Source: CAVPCZ01 sp963702445
Lineage (GTDB): Bacteria; Bacteroidota; Ignavibacteria; UBA10030; UBA6906
Length of the DNA: 64,000 nucleotides
Direction of reading: 5' to 3'
Assembly (NCBI GenBank): GCA_963702445.1
Contig: CAVPCZ010000025.1
Coordinates: forward strand, 215,687 to 279,686
The notes below the pieces were generated by a model. The model was not told where the DNA came from. It saw nothing but the letters and a program-made list of their open reading frames with translations, and searched no databases. Positions 10,280-20,180 of this stretch are shown piece after piece; the first letter of the stretch is position 1; each line of letters opens with the position of its first letter. The position numbers and the translations under genes were made by a program.

Positions 10280-11618
10280 TTAGTAAATCCTCTCGCCGAG
10301 GACGTATTCCATATTCCGTTTTGCTATGATGAAGTTATACGATGCATTGACATGATTGGCCTGGGCGTTCACGAGTCCGGCATTGGCCGTGAGAAGATCC
10401 AGCAGCGTGCCCGCACCCAGATTGTACCGTCTCTTCGGCGATTTTGCGGTCCTCCGATGCCGAGAGCACACCTTTCTGGCTCACGTCGTACTGCTTCACG
10501 GCCGCATCCAGATCCAGCTGCGCCTTCCGGACTTCCACGGAGATGTTCCGTTCGGCCTGGGCGACGGTGATTTCCGCATTCCGCCTGCCGGCGATGGCAT
10601 TCTGTACCGCCAGGTTGGTGCCGAACCCGTCAAACAATGTCCAGTTCAGCCTGACACCCCACGAGAGGTTCTTGGGACTGAACACGCGCCCGAGCACCTC
10701 TTCATTCGAGCTGAGTCCTGCGAAGGCGCTCAGGGAGGGCCAGTAGTTTGACTTGGCACTGGTCACGCTTGAAGACGACGCCTCAAAGTTCTTCTTGAAT
10801 CCGATATAGTCGGGGCGGACGTTCAGCGCCCTGCCGGTGAGAGCGGTCCGGTTGGAATACTCCGCGCGCAGCACCGCAACCTCGGCGGTATCAATCGTGA
10901 CGGAGAGGCTCGGGTCAGAGAACTGGTAGTCCTGGTCGAAACTCAGGCCGATCAGGGCAACCAGGTCGGCCTTGGACTTCCCGTAGTTGTTCTGCGCGTT
11001 GATGACCAGGAGCTCGTCGGATGCCACCTGGGACTGCTGGCGGTAGACATCGGCAAGCGACAGGGCGCCCACGCGGTTGGATTCGGTGATACGTTCCAGC
11101 TGGCGGTTGTCGCGTTTCAGGTTCTCCTGCGCCACCTGCACAAGCTGTTCCAGACGAAGCACATTGAGATAGGCGCTCTGGACCTGGAAGACGATCGACT
11201 GACGGGTCCTCTTCACGGTTTGCCCGCTGGCTTCATTCACCGCGTTCGCCCGGTTGACATTCGCTTCCCGGTCGAAACCGTCAAAGAGGGTCAACGACGC
11301 ATTGAGGGAAGCATTGAAGCTTTCACTGGTTACCGTGGCCGAGGTTCCGGGAATCGGGATTCCCCCCGCGTACAGCTGCCCCTCATTCTGATACCTCGTC
11401 CATCCTCCGCCGCCCGATATGAAGGGCAGGTAGCGGCCGTAGGAGGCCATCACACCGCTCTCCGTGGCTTCGAGGTTGTTCTGGGCCTGTATGACGGTCA
11501 CGTTGGAATCCAGGGCGATCCGGATTACTTCATCCAGCGTCAGATTCTTGCTCTGAGCGGGGGCAATCGCGAATGATGCCGGCAGCAGGAAAGTCAGGGC
11601 CACAAGACGCAAATGCAT
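10280..11618 (-). CDS. TolC-family outer-membrane efflux protein (one frameshift)
   Basis: About 445 residues after removing one extra base near 10435. There the frame ...KIAEE should run straight into RYNLGAGTLLDLL, the conserved TolC-family motif. The ATG 11618 has GGAG 6 nt upstream and begins a signal peptide (MHLRLVALTFLLPASFAIA, cut near APAQS). Two outer-membrane efflux repeats with long alpha-helices follow. It is the first gene of the export operon (TolC, adaptor, ATPase, two permeases, Sel1). I found no strong promoter in the 137 bp upstream that matches the TATATT type used elsewhere in this window. Confidence 0.88.
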
Positions 11619-11761
11619 GGTCAACTCCAGTTCGATCTATTGATAGTGGGACGCTGATGCAGGGTACGGCGAGAGGGTAACAAACCTGTTCCTACGCTGT
11701 TCCAAAAGGGCGGCCTGATCCATTCCCCATGATTAGACGGGATTTCGAGGACAAAGTTTCA

Positions 11762-13232
11762 TCAATAACCTCCATTTTTGGCCGGAAATCGTGTCATGTG
11801 GAGGGGTCCGGACGGATCGAGATCGCGCAACAAACGGTCTTTCACTTCGAGTAAATATGCGAGGGCGGGACCGTGCTCGTTCGGGATGCGGCCGTCCAGA
11901 ATCGCCTCTTCTATCGCTTTCTTCAGGATTCCCACGGCCTTTCCGGGCGGCAGGCCGCAGAGGGCCATGATTTCTTCCCCGCGGACCGGCGGCTGCCAGT
12001 TCCGTATCCGGTCCTTTTCCTCCACTTCAACGATTTTTTGCATCACCAGTTCATAGTTGCGAAGGTACTTCGCCACCAGGGCCGAGTTCTTGGAGGTGAT
12101 GTCCGCCCGGCACAGGGCCATCAGGTCGTCAATGTCTTCGCCGCATTCAAACATCAGCCGGCGCACGGCAGAGTCGGTCACCCCGTCGTCCACCAGGACC
12201 ATCGGGCGCAGGTGGAGCCGCACCAGCTTCTCCACATAGGGCAGGGACGCCAGCGGCAGACGGAGGCGGTGGAAGATCTTTTTCATCATCCGCGCGCCGA
12301 TTTCCTCATGCCCGTGGAACGTCCATCCCACACCTTCCTGATACGCTTTGGTGCGCGGTTTTGCGATATCATGCACGAGCGCCGTGAAGCGAAGCCAGAG
12401 TTTGTCGCGTGACCGCTGCAAGATTGTCCACCACCTTACAGGTGTGCAGGAACACATCTTTGTGATGATGATCCCGCCGCTGGTCGACGCCCGCCATCTG
12501 TGCGATCTCCGGAAAGACGATGCGGAGAAGGCCGCTCTCATACATCAGCCTGCAGCCCGACAGAGGGTTGTGCGCTCTTGAGAATCTTGAGGAACTCATC
12601 CGTAATGCGTTCCTGTGACACAATGGAGAGCCGGTCGCTCATGGCCTTCATGCCGGCGTACGCATCTTCGGCGATGGTGAAGCCGAGCTGCGCAGCGAAG
12701 CGGATCGCCCGGAGCATCCGCAGCGGATCGTCGTCAAAGGTTTTGTGGGGATCCATCGGCGTCCGCAGCGTTTGCGCTGCAAGGTCGGCAAGCCCTTCGA
12801 AGGGATCCAGCAGCAGCCCGAAGTGCGACCGGTTCAGGGAGACAGCCAGGGCGTTCACCGTAAAATCCCGGCGCCGGAGATCATCGGCCAGCGTCCCCGG
12901 AGCAACGTCGGGTTTCCGTGAGCCGGCGGCATAGGTTTCCTTCCGTGCCCCCACAAACTCCAGTTTTCCGCCGGCGATCGGGATCATCGCCGTCCCGAAC
13001 CGTTCGTATGCGACGACCGTATCGATACCAAGGTCGTGCGCCACCTGTCCGGGCAAACGCCACACCGTCGCCCATCACCAGTATATCGATATCCTGGACC
13101 TGTTTCTCCAGCAGGAGATCTCGGACGTAGCCGCCGACCACGTAGATCTCTCTTCCGCACGTATCGGCCAGTGCACCGACACGGGAAAGCAGCGGGATGG
13201 TGCAGGGGGAGGATGTCACCGGCTGCAGGCAT
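11762..13232 (-). CDS. cca: CCA-adding enzyme / tRNA nucleotidyltransferase with HD domain (four frameshifts)
   Basis: About 488 residues after removing four single extra bases: in the GGG at 13194-13196, near 13045, near 12555 and near 12410. The head domain has VVGGYVRDLL and the metal-binding QDIDILVMGDG of the polymerase-beta superfamily, then RRRDFTVNALA and DPLRMLRAIRFAAQLGF. The rest is an HD domain (HHKDVFLHT and FTALVHDIAKPRTK). It adds CCA to tRNA 3' ends and may also have HD phosphohydrolase activity. The one tRNA gene in this window encodes no CCA, which fits. The ATG at 13232 directly follows the stop of the oxidoreductase gene (TAGATG), so the genes are coupled. Confidence 0.88.
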
Positions 13233-14225
13233 CTATTCCGGGAGCTGTTGTTGACTGATGATCTGCATGATGCTCGTCGCCACCTCCAGCGCCTGTCTTG
13301 CATCGCGGGCCGATACCACCGGAGGGGTGCCCGTTGTTACACACTGTGCGAAGAGCTCCAATTCGTGCCGCAACGCGTTCACTTCCCGCACTTCCGGCTG
13401 CTCGTAGACGATGCGTCTGCGGCGTTTGCCCACGCCCATTTCCCCGAGCACCATCCCGCCGCGCACCGCCGGCGCATCTTCGGGGAGAAGCTGGAAAACC
13501 TCGGCGAGCCCCTCCGAGAAATCGATGGAAATATAGGCGTTCGGCTGAAAGAGGCGCATCTTCCGCATGCTCCGCTGCGAGATACGGCTTGCCGTCACGT
13601 TCGCGACACAGCCGTTTTCAAACTGGATGCGGGCGTTGGCAATGTCGATGGTGTCCGACACCACGGCAACGCCGTTCGCGTCGATCCTCCGCACGGGAGA
13701 TCTTACAAAACTCAATATGAGATCGATATCATGAATCATCAGATCGAGCACCACCGCAACATCCGTTCCCCGCACTTTGAACTGGGCAAGGCGGTGCGAT
13801 TCGACGAACAGGGGTTTGATGGTATACTCCGCAAGTGCAAGTATGGCCGGGTTGAAGCGCTCGATATGGCCAACCTGAATCAGGATGCCTTTCTTCTCCG
13901 CCAGGACGCAGAGTTCGTCCGCCTCCGCCACCGTCTGCGTAATGGGTTTCTCCATGAAGAGGTGGACGCCGTGCTCGATGGCGGCTTTCGCCACCTCGAA
14001 ATGGGCTGTCGTGCTCGTCGCCACTGTTGCCGCATCCACGCTCTCCAGCAGCGCCCCCAGCGTGGCAAAGGAGGTGGTCCCGTATTCTCCGGCAACCTGC
14101 CCGGCCTTCGCCGCGTCCATATCGTACACGCCGGCCAGGAGGACTCCCGGCATGTCCGACAGCATCTTTGCGTGCAGGGTACCCAGGTGGCCCACGCCCA
14201 CGACACCGATACGCAGGGGATTCAT
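13233..14225 (-). CDS. Gfo/Idh/MocA-family NAD(P)-dependent oxidoreductase
   Basis: Complete, 330 residues from ATG 14225, with GAGG about 8 nt upstream. The N-terminal Rossmann fold begins LRIGVVGVGHLGTLHAKML. The family motif HLFMEKPIT (EKP near residue 96) and the C-terminal alpha/beta domain with LMIHDIDLILSF are present. The sequence resembles the UDP-N-acetylglucosamine 3-dehydrogenase-like members next to lipid A genes in this phylum, but no lipid A gene is in view, so the substrate is left open. It sits 10 bp after the HAD gene and abuts cca. Confidence 0.85.
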   Translation of the reverse strand: MNPLRIGVVGVGHLGTLHAKMLSDMPGVLLAGVYDMDAAKAGQVAGEYGTTSFATLGALLESVDAATVATSTTAHFEVAKAAIEHGVHLFMEKPITQTVAEADELCVLAEKKGILIQVGHIERFNPAILALAEYTIKPLFVESHRLAQFKVRGTDVAVVLDLMIHDIDLILSFVRSPVRRIDANGVAVVSDTIDIANARIQFENGCVANVTASRISQRSMRKMRLFQPNAYISIDFSEGLAEVFQLLPEDAPAVRGGMVLGEMGVGKRRRRIVYEQPEVREVNALRHELELFAQCVTTGTPPVVSARDARQALEVATSIMQIISQQQLPE

Positions 14226-14235
14226 CAGGAAGTCC

Positions 14236-14928
14236 TCATAAGGTGAGCGGGTGTGCAGGGCCGGTACCGTCGACGCGCTCCCGGCACCAGGCAAGGAAGG
14301 CCGGCACGGTTTCGAACAGGTAGTCCGCCCCGGACCCGCGGACACGTTCCCGGTCATAGGAGTCCCAGAGAACGGCGGCCATGCGCACGCCGGCCCCGCG
14401 GGAGGCCCGGACATCGGCCATCGAATCCCCTACCATGACGGTCTGTTCCGGAGCCACATCCAGCTCCCGCAGCACACGGAAAATCCCCTCCGGATCGGGT
14501 TTGTGCCGGACGACGTCGTTCCCGGTGACCACCAGGTCAAAATACCCGCCGATCCGCAGCACCTCCAGCGTGATCGCCGCGGTTCGTCTCCCCTTTCCCG
14601 TGAATACGGCCAGCTTCACATCGTGCTGTTTCAGGAGCCGCAGCACATCCTCCATACCTGCATGCAGAAACGCACGCACGGAATGCTCCGCACGGTAGAA
14701 TGCGCAGAGCTCGTCCATAATATCCTCGACGTGTTCTTTCCCGAACACTTTTTCCACGGCCCCTTCTTCCGGCGGGCCGAAGAAGCCGATGATCTCATCG
14801 GGACTGAATTCCCGTCCCAGACGTTTCCGCGCCACATGATTGAATGACGCGAAGATCAGATCGTTGGTCTGTGTCAGCGTGCCGTCCATGTCGAACACCA
14901 TGCATGCCGGCCGGTCCTGAAGAGCCAT
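14236..14928 (-). CDS. HAD-superfamily phosphatase, phosphoglycolate phosphatase-like
   Basis: Complete, 230 residues. HAD motif I is VFDMDGTLTQ (nucleophile Asp13 and acid Asp15), motif II is LAVFTGKG, motif III includes the Lys of VVRHKPDP, and motif IV is VMVGDSMADV. The cap between motif I and II is helical (subclass I), as in phosphoglycolate phosphatase (Gph) and PpaX. The physiological substrate cannot be fixed from sequence. It is the first gene of an operon with the oxidoreductase and cca and has a convincing promoter at 14966-14994. Confidence 0.85.
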   Translation of the reverse strand: MALQDRPACMVFDMDGTLTQTNDLIFASFNHVARKRLGREFSPDEIIGFFGPPEEGAVEKVFGKEHVEDIMDELCAFYRAEHSVRAFLHAGMEDVLRLLKQHDVKLAVFTGKGRRTAAITLEVLRIGGYFDLVVTGNDVVRHKPDPEGIFRVLRELDVAPEQTVMVGDSMADVRASRGAGVRMAAVLWDSYDRERVRGSGADYLFETVPAFLAWCRERVDGTGPAHPLTL

Positions 14929-14965
14929 GCCTCGTCACTCCTGTGCACCAGGGATACAGATGAAT

Positions 14966-14994
14966 AATATACGGAGAGATGCGGCGACTTTCAA
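14966..14994 (-). promoter_or_regulatory. Sigma-70-type promoter of the HAD-oxidoreductase-cca operon
   Basis: On the minus strand, TTGAAA (14989-14994), a 17-bp spacer and TATATT (14966-14971) lie about 40 bp upstream of the HAD start codon. The site is in the 149-bp gap shared with the divergent rRNA methyltransferase gene. Confidence 0.6.
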
Positions 14995-15077
14995 ACCGCC
15001 TTGCACTTCCCCGGCGATCTGCGTACCATATGACAGCCGTCGGGTCACCGGCGGTGATCTCACACTGTTTCTTTTCC

Positions 15078-16265
15078 ATGCCGGGAATCGTTACTGTGGC
15101 CTGCAAACTGCTCCTGAAGAAGAACGAAGAACTCCGCGTCCTCGCCGGACACCCGTGGGTCTTCAGCAACGAAATCCGGGAAATCATCGGAAAACCTGCT
15201 GCGGGAGAGATCGTCGAACTCCGCACCGCCGGCGGCATCTCCCTGGGCGTCGGGATGTATCATCCGCATTCGCTCATTGCCTTCCGCCTTCTGTCCGAGA
15301 TCCCGGTGGAGATCGACACACAGTTCTTTGCCTCCCGGTTGACCCGTGCGGCCGAGCTCCGCGCGCGCCTCTTCCCGGGAGAAACAAGCTACCGGCTTGT
15401 CCATGGCGAATCGGATTTCCTGCCCGGACTGGTCATCGACCGCTACAACGACCTCCTGGTGATCCAGACGTTTGCCCAGGGGATGGATCTGCGTCTGGAC
15501 ATGATTTGCGACGCGCTCGGGCAGCTGTTCCATCCCTCGGGCATTATCGAACGCAACGAATCCCCCCTGCGCACACTGGAAAACCTTCCTCTCCGGTCGG
15601 GGGTCCTGCGCGGAGCCGTTGAACCGGTGGAGATTCTTGAACATGGACTGCGGTACAGGGTTGATGTGCGCACCGGACAGAAGACCGGATTTTTCCTGGA
15701 CCAGCGCATGAACCGGCCCGCCATCAGGCCGTTTGCCCGGGGAACACGCGTGCTGGACTGTTTCTGCAACGACGGCGGATTTTCGCTCCATGCAGCCGCT
15801 GCAGGCGCCTCAACGGTGCTGGGAATCGACAGTTCGGCCGACGCCGTGTCCCGTGCCCGTGAAAACGCAGCCCTGAACGGACTCACATCGGTCCGGTTTA
15901 TCGAGGCGGATGTCTTCAAGACCCTTGCGGCATTTGCCGGGCAGGAAGAGCCCTTCGACGTGGTGGTCCTGGATCCGCCGTCGTTCACCCGGAGCCGGAA
16001 AAACGTCCCTGCGGCAAAAAAAGGGTATCGCGAACTGCACGCGGCGGCGCTGAAGGTCCTGGCCCCCGGGGGCATGCTCCTCACGGCCTCATGTTCGCAT
16101 CACATCCTCCCCGAAACGTTTCTGGAGGTTGTTCATGAAACCGGAAGGGAGATGAAGCGTGCCATCCAGCTGGTGGAGTGGCGCGGGGCTTCCCCCGATC
16201 ATCCCACACTCCCCGCCGTCCCGGAAACGCGCTACCTGAAATTCGGCGTCTTCCGCGTGTTCTGA
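15078..16265 (+). CDS. Class I SAM-dependent 23S rRNA cytosine methyltransferase, RlmI-like
   Basis: 395 residues from ATG 15078. An N-terminal PUA-like domain (VLAGHPWVFSNEIREI) precedes a Rossmann methyltransferase. The SAM loop is VLDCFCNDGGFSLHAAAAGA, the acidic residue is in LGIDSS, motif IV is VVLDPPSFTRSRK and the catalytic-Cys region is LLTASCSHH. This order matches RlmI, which makes m5C1962 in 23S rRNA of E. coli. The position modified here is inferred from family only. An in-frame ATG at 14979 would add residues without family resemblance. No clear Shine-Dalgarno is visible. Confidence 0.87.
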   Translation: MPGIVTVACKLLLKKNEELRVLAGHPWVFSNEIREIIGKPAAGEIVELRTAGGISLGVGMYHPHSLIAFRLLSEIPVEIDTQFFASRLTRAAELRARLFPGETSYRLVHGESDFLPGLVIDRYNDLLVIQTFAQGMDLRLDMICDALGQLFHPSGIIERNESPLRTLENLPLRSGVLRGAVEPVEILEHGLRYRVDVRTGQKTGFFLDQRMNRPAIRPFARGTRVLDCFCNDGGFSLHAAAAGASTVLGIDSSADAVSRARENAALNGLTSVRFIEADVFKTLAAFAGQEEPFDVVVLDPPSFTRSRKNVPAAKKGYRELHAAALKVLAPGGMLLTASCSHHILPETFLEVVHETGREMKRAIQLVEWRGASPDHPTLPAVPETRYLKFGVFRVF

Positions 16266-16294
16266 TTGTTTTTCTGCCTCAAAGAACCTATTTT
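16266..16294 (+). promoter_or_regulatory. Sigma-70-type promoter of the outer-membrane protein gene
   Basis: TTGTTT (16266-16271), a 17-bp spacer and TATTTT (16289-16294) follow the stop of the methyltransferase gene and precede the ATG at 16340 by about 45 bp. Confidence 0.5.
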
Positions 16295-16339
16295 TGTAGA
16301 GAGATGTTCTTCTGTTGTATGGAGGAAAAGGGCATAACA

Positions 16340-17104
16340 ATGAGTTCCCGCGCATCCGTCGCCGTATTCGGGCTGTTGCTTCTCGGCCCTCTGACAGCCG
16401 CCGCACAGGATCCCCGCAAAACATGGGACCCTGCCCGTCCACCGGATACGATGTGGGTCGGCAGGGAACCGGAGGATCCAACCGGACCGGACCGTTACCC
16501 GAACGTGTGGGGCGTGGACATTCTGATTTCGAATGACGGCTTCGGTCTCGGCACGGTCTATCGCCGTACATTCACCCGCGACATCTCCGCCTTCATCAGC
16601 TTCTCCGTTTCCGAGTCCAAGGATGACAGGGAATTCGAGTATATCGACCCCTACTATAATATCTCCTTCACGCCGGGAAAACTGAACCGGTTCCTGGTGC
16701 TCCCCCTGCTGGTCGGAATTCAATACCGTCTGTTCCGGGAGGATATCGTTGACACGTTCCGTCCCTACGTGAACGGGGGTGCCGGCCCGACGATGATCTA
16801 CCAGATGCCTTATGTGGAGTTCATCCCGCAGGAGGGAGGGTTGCTGGAAACGAAGGAGGTGGAATTCTTCAACAGTCTGGGGCGCGGACATCCCACCTAC
16901 ACGGTGGGCGGGTTCATAGGGATGGGGGCGAATTTCGGGACGGACCGGTCCAACATCTTCGGCGTGAACTTCCGGTACTATTTCACCTACCTGTTCGGAG
17001 AGGGCCTGCCATCGCTGTACAATACGGCGACGCGCCAGGTGTCGAGTACCAAGACCAGCTTCGGGGGGTTCGTGATAAGCCTGAATATCGGCATGGCGTT
17101 CTGA
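16340..17104 (+). CDS. Predicted outer-membrane beta-barrel protein of unknown function
   Basis: 254 residues. ATG 16340 follows a GGAGG/AAAGG-rich leader and begins a signal peptide (SSRASVAVFGLLLLGPLTAAAQ). An upstream in-frame ATG at 16320 would only add seven residues. The rest alternates polar and hydrophobic residues with many Gly and aromatics (VNFRYYFTYLF, FVISLNIGMAF). It ends with a phenylalanine after a hydrophobic strand, which is the usual beta-barrel signature. No family was recognised. It stands alone between a methyltransferase and the convergent uvrA, with its own promoter. Confidence 0.65.
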   Translation: MSSRASVAVFGLLLLGPLTAAAQDPRKTWDPARPPDTMWVGREPEDPTGPDRYPNVWGVDILISNDGFGLGTVYRRTFTRDISAFISFSVSESKDDREFEYIDPYYNISFTPGKLNRFLVLPLLVGIQYRLFREDIVDTFRPYVNGGAGPTMIYQMPYVEFIPQEGGLLETKEVEFFNSLGRGHPTYTVGGFIGMGANFGTDRSNIFGVNFRYYFTYLFGEGLPSLYNTATRQVSSTKTSFGGFVISLNIGMAF

Positions 17105-17142
17105 ATCCCGGGCGGGAACGCCCTCGATCCGCGGAAATGGAG

Positions 17143-17200
17143 AAAGGCACTGTCGGTCAGGCTGGATCCCCCCTCCATCCAGCAAGCCTCCAGTGCCTTT
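17143..17200. terminator. Long nested hairpin between convergent genes
   Basis: Outer arms AAAGGCACTG (17143-17152) and CAGTGCCTTT (17191-17200) are perfectly complementary. Inside them AGGCTGGAT pairs with ATCCAGC-A-AGCCT around a C-rich loop. It lies between the outer-membrane protein stop and the uvrA stop. Only TTT at the + side and a short A/T stretch flank it, so it is a probable bidirectional terminator or RNA-stability element, not a textbook terminator. Confidence 0.5.
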
Positions 17201-17272
17201 CAAGTTTCAGGCAGATGCAATATACCACAGGGAGCGGTCCGGTTGGTGACGGGGATCACGAAGGGGGGCGGT

Positions 17273-20083
17273 TTATCGGCTCCGGGGTTTTACCAGAACC
17301 GGGCGGAGCGCGGCCCCCGTGAAGGACCCGGGGATTTTCGCCAGTTGCTCCGGTGTCCCGGCACCCACCACACCTCCCCCTCCTTCTCCCGCTTCCGGTC
17401 CGAGATCAATCACCCAGTCGGCGCATTTGATCACATCGACGTTGTGTTCGATGATCACGACCGAATTCCCCGCATCAATCAGGGCGTTGAAGCAGCGGAG
17501 AAGTTTGGCGATATCATCGAAGTGCAACCCCGTCGTCGGCTCGTCGAAGATGAACAGCGTGTGCCTGTCCGCCGCGCGGCGCCGCGAGATGTGCCGCGAG
17601 TTTGATGCGCTGGGCTTCCCCTCCCGATAAGGACGTGGCCGCCTGCCCCAGGCGTATGTAGCCGAGACCGACGTCCCTCAGCACTTTCAGCCGCTCGGCG
17701 ACCTTTCTGCCCGATCCTTCCTGACCGAAGAAGTGGATGGCATTTTCCACGGTAAGTCCGAGGACGTCGTCGATGTTCTTCCCCCGGTAGCGGATCTCCA
17801 GGATTTCCTTCTTGTACCGCGTCCCCTTGCAGACGTCGCAGGTAAGGTACAGGTCGGCCAGAAACTGCATCTCCACCGTCACAACCCCATCTCCCTCACA
17901 CGCATCGCAACGGCCGCCGGGCACATTGAACGAGAAGGCGCCGGGCTTCAAGCCGTGAACGCGCGCCGCGGGTGTAGCGGCAAAGAGGTTGCGGATTGCG
18001 TCGAACACATGGATATAGGTGACGGGGTTGGAGCGGGGCGTCCTGCCGATCGGCGATTGATCGACCATCTCCACCGCGCTGATCTGTTCGACTCCCTCCA
18101 GGGCGCGGTGCCGGCCGGCCTTGACGCCTCCTTCACCCAGCCGACGGCGTACACCGTTGTACAGCACATCGTGGACCAGCGTGCTCTTGCCGCTTCCGCT
18201 GACGCCGGTGACAACAGACCAGCATGTTCAGCGGGATGTCCACATCCATATTCTTGAGATTGTGCTCCGATGCCCCGAGAATGCGCAGCATCCCCCCCTC
18301 GGAAACACGGCGGTCGCCGGGCACAGGGATGGTCTTCCGGCCGGAGAGATACGCTCCCGTCAGCGAGTGCGGATGCTCGAGGATTTCCGCATACGTGCCG
18401 TTGAATACCACCTCCCCCCCCTGTTCGCCCGCCCGCGGGCCCAGGTCGACGATCCGGTCGCTCGCACGCATCATGTCGGCATCATGTTCGACCACGATAA
18501 CGGTGTTGCCGACGGCGCGCAGGGCATGGAGGATGGCGATCAGTTTTCCGTTGTCCCGCGGATGCAGTCCGATACTCGGTTCATCGAGCACATACACGGC
18601 GCCGACCAGCGACGAGCCCAGCGATGTCGCCAGATTGATCCGCTGCGATTCGCCACCGGAAAGCGTGCTGGAGAGACGGTCCAGCGTGAGATAGCCGATG
18701 CCGACATTGTCCAGATACGCGAGCCGGCGGTTCAATTCCTCCAGAATCCGGCGGGCCACATCCTGTTCGAACGGTGTGAGCTCGAGCGATGCCATGAAGG
18801 TCCGCGCCCCGGTGATCGTCATCCGAACAACGTCGGGGAGGCGCTGCCCGGCGATCCGGACATCCAGCGCGGCCGGCCGCAACCGGGTGCCGTCACACAC
18901 GGGGCAGGTGGTGTATGCACGGTAACGGCTGAGCATGACGCGATAGTAGATCTTGTAGGCCTTCTTTTCGACATGCGGGCAAAGAAATCCCTGATCCCGC
19001 CGAAATCTTCAAACCCCTGATCGATCACCTGCAGTTCATCCGGCCGTGAGCTGATGGAACGGCACGTCCACGCGGACCCGCGCGCGGGGCGCAACACGCA
19101 GCAGCGCACGGAGGTATTCCTTGAATTTGGGCGTGGCCCAGGGAGCAATGGCGCCTTCCCGGAGGGAACGGTCCTTGTTCGGAACAACAAGATCCATGTC
19201 GATTCCCATTGCACGCCCGAAACCCTGGCATTCCGGGCATGCACCGAACGGGTTGTTGAAGGAGAAGAGCCGGGGATCGGGTTCTTCGTAGGGAATGTGG
19301 CAGTCGCTGCAGGCGAAGTTCCGGTTGAAGTTCAGCCGGCGGCCCGATCCGGCAAGAACCAGGACGGCCTTCCCGTTTCCGGATACAAATGCGGTTTCGA
19401 GCGAATCGGCGATACGGGTGGTCTCCTCACCCGCGCGGTAGATCAGGCGGTCGACAAGCACATCCACATCGCGGGGCTTTTGTGCGGGCCGGGATGGTCC
19501 TGCTCGTGCAGGTCAACCATGGCTTCGCCGACAAGCGACGCGGAAGAACCCTTCTTTTTTCAGGTTGGCAAGCGCCTGCTCCAGCGATTCTCCCTCATGC
19601 AGCGGAAGGGGAAAGGTGACCGAAAAGCGCACCCCGTCGGTCTGACCCTCCAGCTCGCGCTTCGAGAGCGTCAAGAACGGTCTGCACCGAATCCCGTTCC
19701 ACCTGTTTTCCGCATTGCCGGCAGAAGGTGCGTCCGACCCGCGCATAGAGCAAACGGAGATAATCATAGATTTCCGTGGATGTCCCGACGGTCGAACGGG
19801 GATTGCGCGTGTTGGTCTTCTGTTCGATGGCCATGGCCGGACTGATGCCCTGGATCAGGTCCACGTCGGGCTTGTCCATCCGTTCAAGAAACTGACGTGC
19901 GTAGGAGGAGAGGCTCTCGACGTAGCGGCGCTGTCCTTCGGCGTAGATGGTGTCAAAGGCAAGGCTGGACTTCCCCGAACCGCTCACGCCGGTGAACACG
20001 ATGAGCGTATTGCGCGGGAGTTCGAGGTCGACGTTCTTCAGGTTATGCACCCGGGCGCCGCGGATGACGATACGATCGTGCAC
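17273..20083 (-). CDS. uvrA: UvrABC excinuclease subunit A (about seven frameshifts)
   Basis: About 935 residues once frame changes near 19650, 19540, 19500, 19045, 18965, 18215 and 17590 are repaired; five look like one extra base each and two like a missing base (or two extra). Domains in order: Walker A of ATPase I FTGVSGSGKSSLAFDT, the UvrB-binding region, the zinc motif CSDC...CPECQG, signature LSGGESQRINLATSLG, Walker B VLDEPSIGLHPRD, the second ATPase with CDACEGDG...CDVCKG zinc knuckle, LSGGEAQRIKLA and the end of ATPase II with VIIEHNVDVI. It recognises bulky DNA damage with UvrB in nucleotide excision repair. The start is GTG 20083 with no Shine-Dalgarno. It is the worst-damaged gene in the window, but every functional motif survives in some frame. 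Confidence 0.93.
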
Positions 20084-20123
20084 GCGTCAAAACTACAAAC
20101 ATCCCGGAGGAAATGCAACACGA

Positions 20124-20152
20124 ACGGCCCCCGCAGAGTGTGCGGGGGCCGT
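20124..20152 (-). terminator. GC-rich hairpin after the pilus operon
   Basis: ACGGCCCCCGCA and its exact complement TGCGGGGGCCGT flank a 5-nt loop, a 12-bp perfect stem. It lies between the last gene of the pilus locus (stop at 20181) and uvrA (start 20083). No T-run follows on the minus strand, so termination may be partial. Confidence 0.55.
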
Positions 20153-20180
20153 CGGAAAGACCGCAGATGGACAGGAACCG

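Noticed and set aside
17273..20083. uvrA as a set of separate small genes or a pseudogene
   Set aside because: All ATPase, zinc and signature motifs are present in correct order across frames; single-base changes explain the breaks.
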